DNA of 64,000 nucleotides from Novosphingobium kaempferiae (GCF_021227995.1 NZ_CP089301.1:4464001-4528000), one strand, 5' to 3'; positions 25,521 through 34,528 are shown, numbered from the stretch's first letter. Notes: a model not told the origin generated them from the letters alone. Numbers and translations: made by a program.

Positions 25521-25927
25521 TGGGCAACGTCACTAATCATGGGGGGCACGCTCACCCCAACCCGAACGCGCACGGCCATCACGACGAGCACGGCGCGAGC
25601 CACGGTTCGCTGCGCGAATACGTCGTCGGCTTCCTGCTTTCGGTCGTCCTCACCGCCATCCCGTTCTGGCTGGTGATGACCGGGGCCATCCCCGACAAGC
25701 AGGCGACCGCGCTGGTCATCATGGCCTTCGCCGCGGTGCAGATCGTGGTCCACATGATCTACTTCCTGCACATGAACACCAAGTCGGAGAACGGCTGGAC
25801 GGTCATGGCGCTGATCTTCACGATCGTGATCGTCATCATCACCCTGTCGGGTTCGCTGTGGGTCATGTATCACCTGAACACCAACATGATGCCGATGAGC
25901 GCCCACGAAATGGGCCAGCTCCCCTGA
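25520..25927 (+). CDS. cyoD: Cytochrome bo3-type ubiquinol oxidase subunit IV (CyoD)
   Basis: The protein is 135 residues. A His-rich N-terminal tail (HGGHAHPNPNAHGHHDEHG) is followed by three membrane helices: EYVVGFLLSVVLTAIPFWLVM, ALVIMAFAAVQIVVHMIYFLHM and WTVMALIFTIVIVIITLSGS. This matches the COX4_pro/CyoD family. It supports assembly of the quinol oxidase. The His-rich tail may bind metal, but this is an inference. The start overlaps the cyoC stop. Confidence 0.94.
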   Translation: MGNVTNHGGHAHPNPNAHGHHDEHGASHGSLREYVVGFLLSVVLTAIPFWLVMTGAIPDKQATALVIMAFAAVQIVVHMIYFLHMNTKSENGWTVMALIFTIVIVIITLSGSLWVMYHLNTNMMPMSAHEMGQLP

Positions 25928-25929
25928 CG

Positions 25930-26649
25930 GTGGAACCGGCAAAGGCAGTGAAAGGAGCGCGGCGGCCCATCGGGCTTGCCGCGCTTCTGCTAGTTGCGGT
26001 CGGCGTCTTCGCGGCGCTGGGCGTCTGGCAGGTGCAGCGGATGCACTGGAAGCACGCGCTGATCGCCCGCGTCGATGCGCGGGTCCATGCCGCTCCGGTG
26101 GCGCTGCCCGCCGATGCCCGGCTGAACGCTGACCTCGAATACCTTCGCGTACGCGTCTCGGGCGTCTATCAGGGCAAGGCGACCGCGCTGGTGCGGGCCG
26201 CCACCGACCTCGGGACCGGATACTGGACGATGACGCCGCTGCGCCTCGACGATGGCCGGACGCTGTGGATCAACCGCGGTTTCGTGCCCGCCGGGACCAC
26301 CCGCACCGCTGCTTCGGATGCCACTCCGGAGGGGCATGTCGCCGTCGTCGGCCTGCTGCGCCTTACCGAGCCGAAGGGCAGCGTCCTCCAGTCCAACCAG
26401 CCCCAGGCCGACCGCTGGTATTCGCGTGACGTCTCGGCGCTGGCCACGGCGCGCGGGCTCGGCAAGGTGTCGCCCGGCTTCGTCGACGCGCAGCAGGAAA
26501 CCGCTGCTCCGGTCGCCGCCTCGGTGAAGCCCGTTCCCGGCCTCACGCAGATCCACTTTCCCGACAGTCACCTGAGCTACGCGCTGACGTGGTTCGCGAT
26601 GGCGGCGCTTTCGGTCTTCGGCCTGGTCTTCGTCTGGCGCCGCGCGTGA
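25930..26649 (+). CDS. SURF1-family oxidase assembly protein
   Basis: From GTG 25930 the protein is 239 residues. It has an N-terminal membrane helix (IGLAALLLVAVGVFAALGVWQVQR; the LGxWQxxR ending is the SURF1 signature), a periplasmic domain with YLRVRVSGVYQG and LWINRGFVP, and a C-terminal helix (YALTWFAMAALSVFGLVFVW). SURF1 helps insert heme a into oxidase subunit I. In Paracoccus a dedicated Surf1q serves the ba3 quinol oxidase, so its presence here hints that this quinol oxidase may carry heme a. It begins 3 bases after cyoD; no heme O synthase gene (cyoE) follows. Its stop overlaps the start of regB. Confidence 0.92.
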   Translation: MEPAKAVKGARRPIGLAALLLVAVGVFAALGVWQVQRMHWKHALIARVDARVHAAPVALPADARLNADLEYLRVRVSGVYQGKATALVRAATDLGTGYWTMTPLRLDDGRTLWINRGFVPAGTTRTAASDATPEGHVAVVGLLRLTEPKGSVLQSNQPQADRWYSRDVSALATARGLGKVSPGFVDAQQETAAPVAASVKPVPGLTQIHFPDSHLSYALTWFAMAALSVFGLVFVWRRA

Positions 26650-27995
26650 CCGGGAGGCCGCACGGCCTCGACTGGGCGAGCCTCTTCGCGCCGCCCGGGC
26701 TGACGGGCAGCACCCCCAGCCGGTCGAGCGTCGTCCTGCTCACCCAGTTGCGCTGGATCGCGGTGTTCGGGCAGCTCGGCACGATCATCATCGCGGCGAC
26801 CGTGCTCAAGGTGCGCCTGCCGCTGGCGCCGCTGCTGCTGGCGCCGCTGCTGCTCATCGTCATCAACCTGATGGTGGCGCGGGTCGTGCTCCAGCGGCGG
26901 GCGTTCTCGCAGAGGGAGCTGTTCTCGGCGCTGATGATCGACGTCGCGGCGCTGTGCTGGCAGCTGTATCATTCGGGCGGGGCGACCAATCCGTTCACCT
27001 TCCTGTTCCTCCTCCAGATCGTGATCGGCGCGATCATCCTGGAGGCGCGGTGGAGCTGGCTGGTGGCGCTCAACGCCTGCCTGTGCATGGCGCTGCTGAC
27101 CTTCCGCTACGTACCGCTGCGCCTGCCGGAGCGCTATGCGGGAGATCACTTCCACCTCTACATCCAGGGCAGCCTGTTCTGCTTCGTGCTGGCGGCGGTA
27201 CTGCTGGTCTTCTTCATCGTGCGGCTGGACCGCAACCGGCGCGAGAGCGACGCGCAACTGGCCGCCTATCACCAGCAGGCGGCGGAGGAGGACCACATCA
27301 TCCGCATGGGCCTGCTTGCCTCCGGCGCGGCACATGAACTGGGCACGCCGCTCTCCTCGATCTCGGTCATCCTCGGCGACTGGAGCCGGGAGCCCGCCGT
27401 CGTCCGCGATCCCGACATGGCCGCCGACCTCGCCGACGTCCGCCGCGAGCTGGAGCGCTGCAAGACCATCGTCTCCGGCATCCTGATGTCGGCGGGTGAG
27501 GTGCGCGGCGTCGATCCGGCGGTGACCACCGTCTGCGCCTTCATCGAGGACATCGTCGAGGAATGGCGCGCGCGCATCCCCGGCGAGCTGCGGCTGCTCG
27601 ACAGGATCGACGAGAACGTCCCGATCATCGCCGATCCGGGCCTGCGCCAGATCATCGGCAACGTCATAGACAACGCCATCGAGGTATCCCCCGATCTCGT
27701 GCTGATAGAGGCCTGGCTGGAAGCGGACGGGGAGGCGCGACGCCTCGTCCTCACCGTCGCCGACCGCGGGCCGGGCTTCGCGCCGGAGATGACCGGACGG
27801 ATCGGCCAGCCCTATGCCTCGACCAAGGGGCGCGACGGCGGCGGGCTGGGGCTGTTCCTCGTCGTCAACGTCATCCGCAAGCTGGGCGGCACCGTCACGG
27901 TCGAGAATCGGGAGGGTGGTGGAGCGAGCGTGCAACTCGTCATTCCTCTCGCTACACTGGCGCTGGAGAACGACGGACCGGACGAGAAAGCATGA
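26646..27995 (+). CDS. regB: RegB/PrrB/ActS-type redox sensor histidine kinase
   Basis: From GTG 26646 (GTGA overlap with the SURF1 stop) the protein is 449 residues. Six membrane helices lie in residues about 28-193. The conserved quinone-sensing heptapeptide GGATNPF is at 111-117, the H-box AAHELGTPLSS holds His230, and the redox-active cysteine of RegB is conserved as Cys272 in LERCKTIVSGI. The kinase domain ends with N (NVIDNAIE), G1 (VADRGPGF) and G2 (GGGLGLFL) boxes. It senses the redox state of the quinone pool and phosphorylates RegA. Coupling to the oxidase operon on one side and regA on the other (ATGA overlap) is striking. Confidence 0.93.
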   Translation: MTGRPHGLDWASLFAPPGLTGSTPSRSSVVLLTQLRWIAVFGQLGTIIIAATVLKVRLPLAPLLLAPLLLIVINLMVARVVLQRRAFSQRELFSALMIDVAALCWQLYHSGGATNPFTFLFLLQIVIGAIILEARWSWLVALNACLCMALLTFRYVPLRLPERYAGDHFHLYIQGSLFCFVLAAVLLVFFIVRLDRNRRESDAQLAAYHQQAAEEDHIIRMGLLASGAAHELGTPLSSISVILGDWSREPAVVRDPDMAADLADVRRELERCKTIVSGILMSAGEVRGVDPAVTTVCAFIEDIVEEWRARIPGELRLLDRIDENVPIIADPGLRQIIGNVIDNAIEVSPDLVLIEAWLEADGEARRLVLTVADRGPGFAPEMTGRIGQPYASTKGRDGGGLGLFLVVNVIRKLGGTVTVENREGGGASVQLVIPLATLALENDGPDEKA

Positions 27996-28561
27996 CCGAG
28001 ACGGCAGACGTCAACGGCGACGGAAGCACCGAGGCGACGGGCGCGAGCCTGCTGATCGTCGAGGACGATCCCACCTTCGCGCGCACCCTGCGCCGCTCGT
28101 TCGAGCGGCGCGGCTACCGGGTCGCCTCGGCGGGCAGCCCGGAGGAGGCGGAAGCGCTCTTCGCCATGTACGCGTTCGACTATGCCGTGGTGGACCTCAA
28201 GCTCGGCGCGGCCTCGGGCCTTTCGGTGGTCGAGGCGCTGCATGCCCATGCGCCGGAAACCCGCATCGTCGTGCTGACCGGCTACGCGAGCATCGCCACC
28301 GCCGTCGAGGCGATCAAGCTGGGGGCCGCGCATTACCTCGCCAAGCCCTCCAACACCGACGACATCGAGGCCGCGTTCGGCAATCTGCGCGGCGATGCCA
28401 GCGTGCCGGTGGAGGGCCGCAAGACCTCGATCAAGACGCTGGAGTGGGAATACATCCACCAGACGCTGGTGGAGTGCGAGTTCAACATCTCCGAGACCGC
28501 GCGTCGCCTTGGCCTCCACCGCCGCACGCTGGCGCGCAAGCTCGAGAAGCGGCAGCTTTGA
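27992..28561 (+). CDS. regA: RegA/PrrA/ActR-type response regulator
   Basis: The protein is 189 residues. The receiver domain has the acid pocket EDD (24-26), phospho-acceptor Asp68 in VVDLKLGAASGL, and Lys in HYLAKPS. A linker leads to a Fis-type HTH at the very C-terminus, NISETARRLGLHRRTLARKLEKR, the hallmark of RegA. In Rhodobacter and relatives RegA controls oxidases, photosynthesis and nitrogen and carbon metabolism in response to redox. The ATG overlaps the regB stop, so the pair is made together. Confidence 0.95.
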   Translation: MTETADVNGDGSTEATGASLLIVEDDPTFARTLRRSFERRGYRVASAGSPEEAEALFAMYAFDYAVVDLKLGAASGLSVVEALHAHAPETRIVVLTGYASIATAVEAIKLGAAHYLAKPSNTDDIEAAFGNLRGDASVPVEGRKTSIKTLEWEYIHQTLVECEFNISETARRLGLHRRTLARKLEKRQL

Positions 28562-28623
28562 AAAACCGCGCCTTTTCCGCTATGCGACCCTTGAGAAGCG
28601 ACAGCCCCCGGTGATCCTGCCCT

Positions 28624-29325
28624 ATGTCTTCCTGTGATCTCTGCGTCGTCCGGAACCGGGCGATCTGTGCCGCGCTGGACGCGAAGGAGCTGAACGCGCT
28701 CAATGCGATCGGCCGCACGCGCGAACTGACGGCGGGTGAATCGATCATCTGGGAAGGCGAGGATTCGGTCCTCGTCGCCAACGTCATCGACGGCGTGCTC
28801 AAGCTGTCGACCAATACCGAGGACGGGCGCGAGCAGATCGTCGGCGTGGTATACCCTTCCGACTTCATCGGGCGGCCCTTCGGCGGCACCACCGGCCACG
28901 GCGTCACCGCGCTGACCGACGCGCGGGTCTGCGTGTTCTCCCGCCGCGACTTCGACGCCTTCGCGCGCGAACACCCGGCGCTGGAGCACAAGCTGCTGGA
29001 GCGCACGCTGGGCGAACTCGACCGCACGCGCCGCTGGATGCTGCTGCTGGGCCGCAAGTCGGCGGCGGAGAAGATGGCGAGCTTCCTGGTCGAGATGACC
29101 GAGCGGCTGGGCGGATCGGGCTGCCGCATCGCCTTCGACAATCCCAACCAGCGCATCCTGACCCTGCCGTTCTCGCGCCAGCAGATCGCCGACGTGCTGG
29201 GCCTGACGATCGAGACGGTCAGCCGCCAGTTCACCCGCCTGAAGAACGAAGGCGTGATCGACATCCCCTCGCGCCGGGAAGTGACGATCCTCGATCTGGA
29301 GACGCTGGTGGCCGAAGCGGGATAA
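28624..29325 (+). CDS. fnrL: Oxygen-responsive regulator of the FNR/FnrL family
   Basis: The protein is 233 residues. The N-terminus MSSCDLCVVRNRAIC has Cys4, Cys7 and Cys15, and a fourth cysteine is at 103 (ARVCVFSRR), together matching the ligands of an oxygen-labile 4Fe-4S cluster. A cNMP-type effector fold and dimer helix follow. The C-terminal HTH (FSRQQIADVLGLTIETVSRQFTRLKNEGVI) has the E..SR residues that read TTGAT half-sites. It should act when oxygen is low. Two matching boxes are found at 30817 (before ccoN) and 40845 (before the PilZ gene). Confidence 0.94.
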   Translation: MSSCDLCVVRNRAICAALDAKELNALNAIGRTRELTAGESIIWEGEDSVLVANVIDGVLKLSTNTEDGREQIVGVVYPSDFIGRPFGGTTGHGVTALTDARVCVFSRRDFDAFAREHPALEHKLLERTLGELDRTRRWMLLLGRKSAAEKMASFLVEMTERLGGSGCRIAFDNPNQRILTLPFSRQQIADVLGLTIETVSRQFTRLKNEGVIDIPSRREVTILDLETLVAEAG

Positions 29326-29336
29326 GGTCAACTGAT

Positions 29337-29418
29337 CGTCATTGCGAGCGGCGAAGCCGCGCGGCAATCCGACGCTATGTTTACCGCCTGGATTGCTTCG
29401 CTGCGCTCGCAATGACGA
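29337..29418. repeat. Palindromic repeat, family B (GTCATTGCGAGCG type)
   Basis: Arm CGTCATTGCGAGCG with GGCAATCC and the inverted arm GGATTGCTTCGCTGCGCTCG followed by CAATGACGA. It lies between fnrL and the GtrA-like gene. Other copies: 34400, 38855, 55654 and a half copy at 57481. Confidence 0.85.
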
Positions 29419-29482
29419 ACTGATGGTCGTTTACTTGCTGCGTCGCGGGAAACTTTGCCCTCTTGCCGGAGTTGGCCGAAGC

Positions 29483-29935
29483 ATGTTCCATTCGCCCATC
29501 GAGCCGGGACGCCGCGTTTCCGAAGGCCATCCCCACTACGGCCTGTTCAGCCGCCACACGGCGGTGCTCTTCGTGCGCAACGCGGTCTCGTCGTCCACCT
29601 GCTTCGCGATCGACATGGCGCTGATCTGGGTGATGGTCTCGCGGCTCGGCATCGACAAGTTCGTGGCGGTGACGGTCGGCTTTCTCATCGCCAACTCGCT
29701 GAACTACGTGCTGGCGCGCGTCTGGGTGTTCCGCGAGAGCGACCGGGGGATATTCACCGGCTACGTCTATTTTCTCACCAACGCGTTGATCGGGCTGGCG
29801 GTGATCCTTGCCGGCTTCGCGCTGCTGACCGGCGTGTTCGGCGCGCATTACCTGCTGGCGCGGGTGATGGTCTCGCTGGTGGCCGGGACGCTGGTCTTCG
29901 TGCTGAACGCGACGCTGAACTTCCACGAGGTCTAG
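29483..29935 (+). CDS. GtrA-like membrane protein
   Basis: The protein is 150 residues with four membrane helices of the GtrA family: FVRNAVSSSTCFAIDMALIWVMV, VAVTVGFLIANSLNYVLARVWVF (the N-Y-xxxRxWVF pattern is the family signature), YFLTNALIGLAVILAGFALL and ARVMVSLVAGTLVFVLNATLNF. Members flip or transfer lipid-linked sugars, or take part in polysaccharide or glycolipid decoration; no glycosyltransferase lies next to it here, so the substrate is unknown. It is transcribed alone, after the family B repeat. Confidence 0.85.
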   Translation: MFHSPIEPGRRVSEGHPHYGLFSRHTAVLFVRNAVSSSTCFAIDMALIWVMVSRLGIDKFVAVTVGFLIANSLNYVLARVWVFRESDRGIFTGYVYFLTNALIGLAVILAGFALLTGVFGAHYLLARVMVSLVAGTLVFVLNATLNFHEV

Positions 29936-29938
29936 CAA

Positions 29939-29969
29939 ATTCCTCCCCGAGACAAGCTCGGGGAGGAAT
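29939..29969. repeat. Short palindromic repeat, family C core
   Basis: A near-perfect palindrome with the CCTCCCCGAG arm, in the 40-base gap between the converging GtrA-like gene and ompW. The strong stem could also help end transcription from both sides. Confidence 0.7.
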
Positions 29970-29976
29970 GGATGCA

Positions 29977-30678
29977 TCAGAACCGGTACGACAGGCCCGC
30001 GCTCAGCACCCAGGGGTCGAGGTCGTGCTTCGTTTTCAGCACCCGGTCGCCATCGGCGTAGAAGCTGGCGGTCGGCTTCACGAAGTACTTCTTGGCGTCC
30101 AGCGTGATGCCGTAGCCGCTCTTGCCGAGCGCGATGTCCACGCCGCCCTGCAGCGCGACGCCGAGCGAGTTGGACATCTTCACCTTGCCCACGCCGAGCG
30201 CCTGCATGGTCGCGCCGGGCTTCTCGTCGAAGACGAAGAACAGCGCCGGGCCCGCGCCGACGTAGGGCTTGATCGGGCCGCCGGTGTCGAGATGGAACTT
30301 GGCCGTCACCGTCGCCGGCAGGATCAGGACGTGATCGACGATCTTCGTGCCCGCAAGGTCCGCCGCGCCGTTGATGTGGTGCTGGGTGAAGCAGCAGATC
30401 GTCTCCACCGAGACCGCCTTGCTGAAGAAGTATTCGACCGCGAGTGTCGGCACCACGTTGTCGTTGGCCTTGGTGTCCACATCTGCGACGCCCATTCCGG
30501 AGAGCGTGGTGGCAAGTCCGGAATCGATCGACTTGATCTTGTCCACGCCGCCATCGGCGAGCACCGCCGAGCCGAGCACCTTGACCTGCAGCTTGCCTTC
30601 CGGGCTGCCGGCGAGGGCCGGGCTCGCGATCGCGGTGGCGGCTGCGAGAGCGGCGGCGACTGGGATGATCTTGCGCAT
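29977..30678 (-). CDS. ompW: OmpW-family outer membrane protein
   Basis: From ATG 30678 the protein is 233 residues. A Sec signal peptide (MRKIIPVAAALAAATAIASPALA) is followed by the OmpW barrel: LPTLAVEYFFSKAVSVE-type strand, ILPATVTAKFHL, GGPIKPYVGAGPALFFVF, and the C-terminal strand ending in LSYRF with the aromatic last residue needed for BAM insertion. OmpW forms a small eight-stranded outer membrane channel for hydrophobic or small compounds and is FNR-regulated in enterobacteria. It is divergent from ccoN, and both FNR-type sites in the shared region could act on it. Confidence 0.9.
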   Translation of the reverse strand: MRKIIPVAAALAAATAIASPALAGSPEGKLQVKVLGSAVLADGGVDKIKSIDSGLATTLSGMGVADVDTKANDNVVPTLAVEYFFSKAVSVETICCFTQHHINGAADLAGTKIVDHVLILPATVTAKFHLDTGGPIKPYVGAGPALFFVFDEKPGATMQALGVGKVKMSNSLGVALQGGVDIALGKSGYGITLDAKKYFVKPTASFYADGDRVLKTKHDLDPWVLSAGLSYRF

Positions 30679-30771
30679 AAGTTCGTCTTTCGAGCGCCGC
30701 CGGGGCCGCACCATGCGTCTTCCCCCCTCTGAGCGGCCTCCCGCATCTGCGCCTTGCGCCGCTGCAAGGAA

Positions 30772-30785
30772 TTGATCGGGCGCAA
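30772..30785. promoter_or_regulatory. Weak FNR-type site between ompW and ccoN
   Basis: TTGATCGGGCGCAA has one perfect half-site and one poor half (CGCAA against RTCAA). It lies 94 bases upstream of the ompW start, and may be a low-affinity site or chance. Confidence 0.35.
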
Positions 30786-30816
30786 AAACTGGCGGAATTT
30801 CGCGCGTTTGGGATTT

Positions 30817-30830
30817 TTGATCGCCGTCAA
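30817..30830 (+). promoter_or_regulatory. FNR/FixK box upstream of ccoN
   Basis: TTGATCGCCGTCAA fits the alphaproteobacterial consensus TTGAY-N4-RTCAA in every defined position. Its centre is 74 bases before the ccoN ATG, which allows activation from -41.5 with a leader of about 33 bases. Confidence 0.88.
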
Positions 30831-30897
30831 TGCGGGCGTTCCCCAAAGCGCCCAAGGCCGAATCCGATCAGCAACTCATCTCGAAAAGAGAAAGCTT

Positions 30898-32541
30898 ATG
30901 GTTTCGGTGCTGGCGCGGGCAGGCGTGTGGCTTGCCGTGCTCTTCCTGGCCGTGATGGCGTCCGCTCTGGCGGCGGATCAGGGTTTCGCCATCCACATGG
31001 GTATCGTCGCCCTCGCGGCGATGACGGCCTTGTGGTTCACCCTGCGCGGCGCCGACTACGACGGCATCGCGCGCGGCGTGCTGCGCTTTCCCGATCAGGG
31101 GCGCTACGACGACGACCCGATCCGCTGGGGCATGATCGCCACCGTCTTCTGGGGCATGGCGGGGTTCCTCGCGGGCGTGTTCATCGCCGCGCAGCTGACC
31201 TGGCCGGGGCTGAACCTTGAGCCGTACCTGAATTTCGGCCGGGTGCGCCCGCTGCATACCTCGGCGGTGATCTTCGCGTTCGGCGGCAACGCCCTGATCG
31301 CGACGAGCTACTACGTCGTCCAGCGCACCTGCCGCGCGCGGCTGGCCTTTCCCGGCCTCGCCCGCTTCGTGTTCTGGGGCTACCAGCTGTTCATCGTGCT
31401 GGCCGCCACGGGCTATCTCCTCGGCATCAGCGAGGGCAAGGAATACGCCGAGCCCGAATGGTACGTCGACTGGTGGCTGACGATCGTCTGGGTCGCCTAC
31501 CTCGCGGTCTTCGTCGGCACGATCGTCAGGCGCAGCGAGCCGCACATCTACGTGGCGAACTGGTTCTACCTAGCGTTCATCGTCACCGTGGCGATGCTCC
31601 ACATAGTCAACAACCTCGACCTGCCGGTCAGCCTGCTCGGCTCCAAGAGCTATCCGCTGTTCGCGGGCGTGCAGGGGGCGCTGGTGCAGTGGTGGTACGG
31701 CCACAACGCGGTCGGCTTCTTCCTGACCGCCGGCTTTCTCGCGATGATGTACTACTTCGTGCCCAAGCAGGCGGAGCGGCCGGTCTATTCCTATCGCCTC
31801 TCCATCATCCACTTCTGGTCGCTGATCTTCCTCTACATCTGGGCGGGTCCGCACCACCTCCACTACACCGCGCTGCCCGACTGGGCGCAGACGCTGGGCA
31901 TGGTGTTCTCGATCATGCTGTGGATGCCGAGCTGGGGCGGCATGATCAACGGGCTGATGACGCTGAACGGGGCCTGGGACAAGGTCCGCACCGACCCGAT
32001 CATCCGCATGATGGTGATGGCGCTGGCCTTCTACGGCATGAGCACCTTCGAAGGCCCGATGATGTCGATCAAGAGCGTCAACTCGCTCTCGCACTATACC
32101 GACTGGACCATCGGCCACGTCCACTCCGGCGCGCTGGGCTGGAACGGGATGATCACCTTCGGGGCGATCTACTACCTCGTGCCGCGCCTGTGGGGGCGTG
32201 AGCGGCTCTACTCGCTGCGCATGGTGAACTGGCACTTCTGGCTCGCGACGCTGGGGATCGTCTTCTACGCCGCCAGCATGTGGGTGGCGGGGATCACCCA
32301 GGGGCTGATGTGGCGCGAGTACGGAGCCGACGGCTACCTCGTGAACTCGTTCGCCGACAGCGTGGCCGCGCTGCACCCGATGTACGCCCTGCGCGCCTTC
32401 GGCGGAGCGCTCTACCTCGCCGGTGCGGTCATCATGACGGTCAACGTCTGGGCGACGATCCTGGGCAAGCTGCGCGAGGAGAGGCCCCTGCGTGACGCCG
32501 CCTACGATGCGGCTCTCGACCGCCCCATCCTCGCGAACTGA
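30898..32541 (+). CDS. ccoN: Cytochrome cbb3 oxidase subunit I (CcoN)
   Basis: The protein is 547 residues from ATG 30898, chosen because AAGAGAAAG precedes it; the frame is open further upstream but without a start of quality. About 12 to 14 membrane helices carry the conserved histidines: [13 protein letters not shown] (heme b), [17 protein letters not shown] (CuB and crosslinked Tyr as in C-type oxidases), [10 protein letters not shown] (CuB) and [15 protein letters not shown] (hemes). This is the catalytic subunit of the high-affinity cbb3 oxidase used at low oxygen. It heads ccoNOQP under the FNR box. Confidence 0.97.
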   Translation: MVSVLARAGVWLAVLFLAVMASALAADQGFAIHMGIVALAAMTALWFTLRGADYDGIARGVLRFPDQGRYDDDPIRWGMIATVFWGMAGFLAGVFIAAQLTWPGLNLEPYLNFGRVRPLHTSAVIFAFGGNALIATSYYVVQRTCRARLAFPGLARFVFWGYQLFIVLAATGYLLGISEGKEYAEPEWYVDWWLTIVWVAYLAVFVGTIVRRSEPHIYVANWFYLAFIVTVAMLHIVNNLDLPVSLLGSKSYPLFAGVQGALVQWWYGHNAVGFFLTAGFLAMMYYFVPKQAERPVYSYRLSIIHFWSLIFLYIWAGPHHLHYTALPDWAQTLGMVFSIMLWMPSWGGMINGLMTLNGAWDKVRTDPIIRMMVMALAFYGMSTFEGPMMSIKSVNSLSHYTDWTIGHVHSGALGWNGMITFGAIYYLVPRLWGRERLYSLRMVNWHFWLATLGIVFYAASMWVAGITQGLMWREYGADGYLVNSFADSVAALHPMYALRAFGGALYLAGAVIMTVNVWATILGKLREERPLRDAAYDAALDRPILAN

Positions 32542-32552
32542 GGGGAAAATCC

Positions 32553-33302
32553 ATGACCACCATCGTCGAACGCCACAAGACGCTCGAAAAGAACGTGACC
32601 CTGCTCGGCATCTGCGCGCTCGTCGTCGTCGCCATCGGCGGCATCGTCGAGATCGCGCCGCTGTTCTGGATCGACAACACCATCGAGAAAGTTCAGGGCG
32701 TGCGCCCCTATACCCCGCTGGAGCAGGCAGGCCGCGACATTTACGTGCGCGAGGGGTGCTACACCTGCCACAGCCAGATGATCCGCCCGTTCCGCGACGA
32801 AGTGGAGCGCTACGGCCACTACAGCCTCGCCGCGGAATCGATGTACGACCATCCGTTCCAGTGGGGCTCCAAGCGCACCGGGCCTGACCTGGCGCGCGTG
32901 GGCGGGCGTTACTCGGACAGCTGGCACGTCCAGCACCTGACCAACCCGCAGGGCGTCGTGCCGGAATCGGTGATGCCGAAATACGGCTTCCTGGCGGAGC
33001 GCGATCTCAACGTGGCCGACCCTGCCGCGAACCTGACGGCGCTGCGCCGCGTGGGCGTGCCCTATACCGACCGCGACGTCGCCAGCGCACTGACAGACCT
33101 CACCGCGCAGGCGGATCCCGAGGCCGACGCGGGCGACCTGACCCAGCGCTACCCCAAGGCGCAGGTCCGCGATTTCGACGGCGATCCCAAGCGCGTGACC
33201 GAGATGGATGCGCTCGTCGCCTACCTGCAAGTGCTCGGCACCATGGTCGACGTCAACGCCGCCGCCGCGCAGGAACAGCTCGCGAAGGAGAAGGGCCGGT
33301 GA
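32553..33302 (+). CDS. ccoO: Cytochrome cbb3 oxidase subunit II, monoheme cytochrome c (CcoO)
   Basis: The protein is 249 residues. One N-terminal membrane anchor ([22 protein letters not shown]) is followed by a cytochrome c domain with one heme site, [24 protein letters not shown] (CxxCH), and the axial Met near [12 protein letters not shown]. It carries electrons to CcoN. AGGGGAAAATCC lies before the ATG. The stop overlaps the GTG of ccoQ. Confidence 0.96.
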   Translation: MTTIVERHKTLEKNVTLLGICALVVVAIGGIVEIAPLFWIDNTIEKVQGVRPYTPLEQAGRDIYVREGCYTCHSQMIRPFRDEVERYGHYSLAAESMYDHPFQWGSKRTGPDLARVGGRYSDSWHVQHLTNPQGVVPESVMPKYGFLAERDLNVADPAANLTALRRVGVPYTDRDVASALTDLTAQADPEADAGDLTQRYPKAQVRDFDGDPKRVTEMDALVAYLQVLGTMVDVNAAAAQEQLAKEKGR

Positions 33303-33469
33303 GCACGCACTCCACCTACGACCTGCTGCGGCACATCGCCGACAGCTGGGGCCTTCTCGCGATGCTGGCGGTGTTCCTCGTCCTCGTCGCCTGGCCCTTC
33401 CGCCCCGGTCATCGCGCCAAGAACGAGACCGCCGCACGCCTGATCTTCAAGGACGAGAACGATGGCTGA
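33299..33469 (+). CDS. ccoQ: Cytochrome cbb3 oxidase subunit CcoQ
   Basis: A 56-residue ORF starts with GTG (GTGA overlap with the ccoO stop) and overlaps ccoP by 8 bases. It has one membrane helix ([21 protein letters not shown]) and the short polar tail [18 protein letters not shown] typical of CcoQ. CcoQ stabilises the cbb3 complex when oxygen is present. Position between ccoO and ccoP makes the assignment firm despite the small size. Confidence 0.9.
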   Translation: MSTHSTYDLLRHIADSWGLLAMLAVFLVLVAWPFRPGHRAKNETAARLIFKDENDG

Positions 33470-34376
33470 GAAACATGGGGCTGATATAAAAGGCCGCCTC
33501 GACAAAGCCACGCAGACCGAAACCGTCGGCCACGAATGGGACGGGATCGAGGAGCTCAACACCCCGCTGCCGCGTTGGTGGCTCTGGACCTTCTACGCCT
33601 GCATCGTCTTCGCGCTGGGCTACTGCGTGGTCTATCCGGCGTGGCCGATGCTCTCGAGCGCAACGCAAGGCACGCTCGGCTGGACCAGCCGGGGCGAGCT
33701 GGACAAGGACATGAAGGCCGCTGCTGCCGCCCGCGCGAAGACCGTCGCGGCGCTGGCCGACATGCCTATCGACGAACTGCCGAAGCACCCCGAACTGATG
33801 CGCGCGGCGGTGGCGGGGGGCGCTGCGGCGTTCCGCATCAACTGCGTCCAGTGCCACGGCGCGGGCGCGGCGGGATCGAAGGGCTTCCCCAACCTCAACG
33901 ACGACGACTGGCTCTGGGGCGGCGACCTCGCCACCATCGAGACGACGCTGCTCCACGGCATCCGCCAGCCGGGCGACGAGGCGACGCGCATGTCGGTGAT
34001 GCCGAACTTCGGCAGCGATGGCCTGCTGGCGCCCGCGCAGATCGATGCGGTAGCGGATCATGTTCTCTCGCTGTCGGGCAAGGCGCGGCGAAACGCCGAG
34101 GGCGCGAAGCTCTTCGCGGACAACTGCGCCGTCTGTCACGGCCCGGCGGGCAAGGGCAGCCGCCAGTTCGGCGCACCCGACCTGACCGATGCGATCTGGC
34201 TCGACGGCGGCAGCAAGGCGGAGGTCGTCGCGCAGATCGGCAAGCCGCACATGGGCGTGATGCCCGCGTGGAACGGTCGCCTCGATCCGGTGACGATCAA
34301 GATGCTGGCGGCTTACGTCCACTCGCTGGGCGGGGGTGAACAGACACCCACGCCTGAGCCAGCGCCCCAGCCGTAA
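33462..34376 (+). CDS. ccoP: Cytochrome cbb3 oxidase subunit III, diheme cytochrome c (CcoP)
   Basis: The protein is 304 residues. The N-terminal CcoP domain with GHEWDGIEELNTPLPRWWLW and one membrane helix (TFYACIVFALGYCVVYPAW) is followed by two cytochrome c domains with heme sites CVQCH and CAVCH, each with a downstream Met (SVMPNFG; GVMPAWN). It accepts electrons from soluble or membrane cytochrome c. It ends the ccoNOQP unit; a family B repeat separates it from ccoG. Confidence 0.96.
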   Translation: MAEKHGADIKGRLDKATQTETVGHEWDGIEELNTPLPRWWLWTFYACIVFALGYCVVYPAWPMLSSATQGTLGWTSRGELDKDMKAAAAARAKTVAALADMPIDELPKHPELMRAAVAGGAAAFRINCVQCHGAGAAGSKGFPNLNDDDWLWGGDLATIETTLLHGIRQPGDEATRMSVMPNFGSDGLLAPAQIDAVADHVLSLSGKARRNAEGAKLFADNCAVCHGPAGKGSRQFGAPDLTDAIWLDGGSKAEVVAQIGKPHMGVMPAWNGRLDPVTIKMLAAYVHSLGGGEQTPTPEPAPQP

Positions 34377-34399
34377 CCCGCCATGCCTCCGCCTCCTCT

Positions 34400-34484
34400 C
34401 GTCATTGCGAGCGTAGCGAAGCAATCGAGCGCGGTGCTCCGCCGCTCTGGATCGCCACGGACCTGCGGTCCTCGCGATGACGAA
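34400..34484. repeat. Palindromic repeat, family B, partly diverged
   Basis: The left arm CGTCATTGCGAGCGTAGCG is intact, while the right arm (GCGATGACGAAG) has diverged. It lies in the gap between ccoP and ccoG and may modulate read-through. Confidence 0.7.
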
Positions 34485-34528
34485 GCGGGAGAGGCCATGC
34501 CCATCCCGCCTTTCAGCGGACAAGTACC

